From positions 1 through 64,000 of the forward strand of contig NZ_BSYI01000013.1 of assembly GCF_030270585.1 (NCBI RefSeq): a stretch of 64,000 nucleotides of DNA, given 5' to 3'. The position numbers and the translations under genes were made by a program. The stretch's first letter is position 1. The number at the start of each line of letters is the position of its first letter. The DNA is from Paralimibaculum aggregatum. Lineage in GTDB: Bacteria > Pseudomonadota > Alphaproteobacteria > Rhodobacterales > Rhodobacteraceae. Below, one piece after another: positions 63,631 to 64,000 of the stretch. Under the pieces are notes generated by a model, which searched no databases, was not told where the DNA came from, and worked only from the letters and a program-made list of their open reading frames with translations.

Positions 63631-64000
63631 ATGCCCATGAGATACGAAGCGCCGCAATCCGTGGATACGGCCGTCGCCCTGCTGGCGGAGGCGGCCGGCT
63701 CCGCGCATGTCCTGGCCGGAGGAACCGACCTCCTGGTGCGCCTGCGCTCGGGCCATATCGAGCCCGAGCTGGTGGTCGACATCAAGCGGATCGAGGGGAT
63801 GCGGGCGATCGTCGAGGAGGACGGCGGCTGGCGAATCGGCGCCGGCGTGCCCTCGGCGGAGCTCGGCGAGCATGCCGGCGTCCGCGGCGCCTGGCCGGGC
63901 GTGGTGGAGGCGGCCGGGCTGATCGGCTCGACCCAGATCCAGGGCCGCGCGACGCTGGCCGGCAATCTCTGCAACGCCTCTCCGGCGGCGGACAGCGTGC
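63631..64000 (+). CDS. Second molybdenum hydroxylase FAD-binding subunit (truncated by window end)
   Basis: First 123 residues of a CoxM/XdhB-type flavin subunit: YEAPQSVDTAVALLAEAAG, the FAD-binding VLAGGTDLLVRLRSG, VVDIKRIEGM and the second FAD-loop IQGRATLAGNLCNASPAADSV, more canonical than that of the 52.5 kb paralogue. Continues beyond the window; probably starts another Mo-hydroxylase operon. ATG 63637 (MRYEAP) is an equally likely start. Confidence 0.88.
   Translation, partial: MPMRYEAPQSVDTAVALLAEAAGSAHVLAGGTDLLVRLRSGHIEPELVVDIKRIEGMRAIVEEDGGWRIGAGVPSAELGEHAGVRGAWPGVVEAAGLIGSTQIQGRATLAGNLCNASPAADSV

Overview
This window is very GC-rich DNA from an alphaproteobacterium, most likely a high-GC member of the Rhodobacterales or a close relative. 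The assignment rests on three things: a divergent hrcA-grpE / rph-rdgB-(ridA)-hemW block, an imuA-imuB-dnaE2 mutasome cassette preceded by an exact alphaproteobacterial LexA box (GAAC-N7-GAAC), and near-total third-position G/C codon use. The genus is inference. I saw no insertion sequence, tRNA, rRNA or CRISPR array. Both ends cut through genomic context, and the last gene runs off the right edge.

Left part (0-36 kb) is mostly housekeeping. It holds a fatty-acid-hydroxylase-type membrane enzyme, a membrane-anchored collagen-like protein with 99 uninterrupted Gly-X-Y triplets, two M20 amidohydrolases with an EamA exporter, and the chaperone genes hrcA-grpE. It continues with rph-rdgB-ridA-hemW, mutS, a ketopantoate-reductase-like gene with a glyoxylate aminotransferase, a quinone oxidoreductase and a beta-carbonic anhydrase. 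DNA damage functions follow: imuA-imuB-dnaE2 with its SOS operator, and uvrA with a one-mismatch SOS box. Between them lie a secreted rhodanese, a LysM protein and a class I PPK2 polyphosphate kinase. An ArsR-type regulator divergent from a NIPSNAP/ABM gene pair closes this half.

Right part (37-62 kb) reads as one catabolic island, almost entirely on the plus strand. It has a periplasmic binding protein, an iron-type alcohol dehydrogenase and a ketoglutarate-semialdehyde-type aldehyde dehydrogenase. An AraC regulator and a complete branched-chain-amino-acid-type ABC importer follow. The second ATPase of the importer (LivF) is fused to a UPF0261/Tm-1-like ATP-binding domain, and the next gene is the TIM-barrel partner domain, so together they match the two halves of the plant Tm-1 protein. 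Next come a giant flotillin-like protein with 54 exact 11-residue coiled-coil units, two tandem SRPBCC proteins, and a molybdenum hydroxylase (FAD, 2Fe-2S, and a large subunit split in two). MoxR (CoxD-like) and VWA (CoxE-like) maturation factors, a PDC-hydrolase-type amidohydrolase, a metallo-beta-lactamase-fold lactonase, and an SMP-30 lactonase fused to an isochorismatase-fold domain complete it. A plausible reading is uptake of an unknown (hetero)aromatic or lactone-forming compound, Mo-dependent hydroxylation, hydrolytic ring opening, and oxidation of an aldehyde product. The substrate cannot be read from sequence.

Right edge: an AT-rich intergenic stretch precedes an orphan hydrogenase-large-subunit-like (HupK-like) gene. 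After it a second, canonical molybdenum-hydroxylase FAD subunit begins and is cut by the window end.
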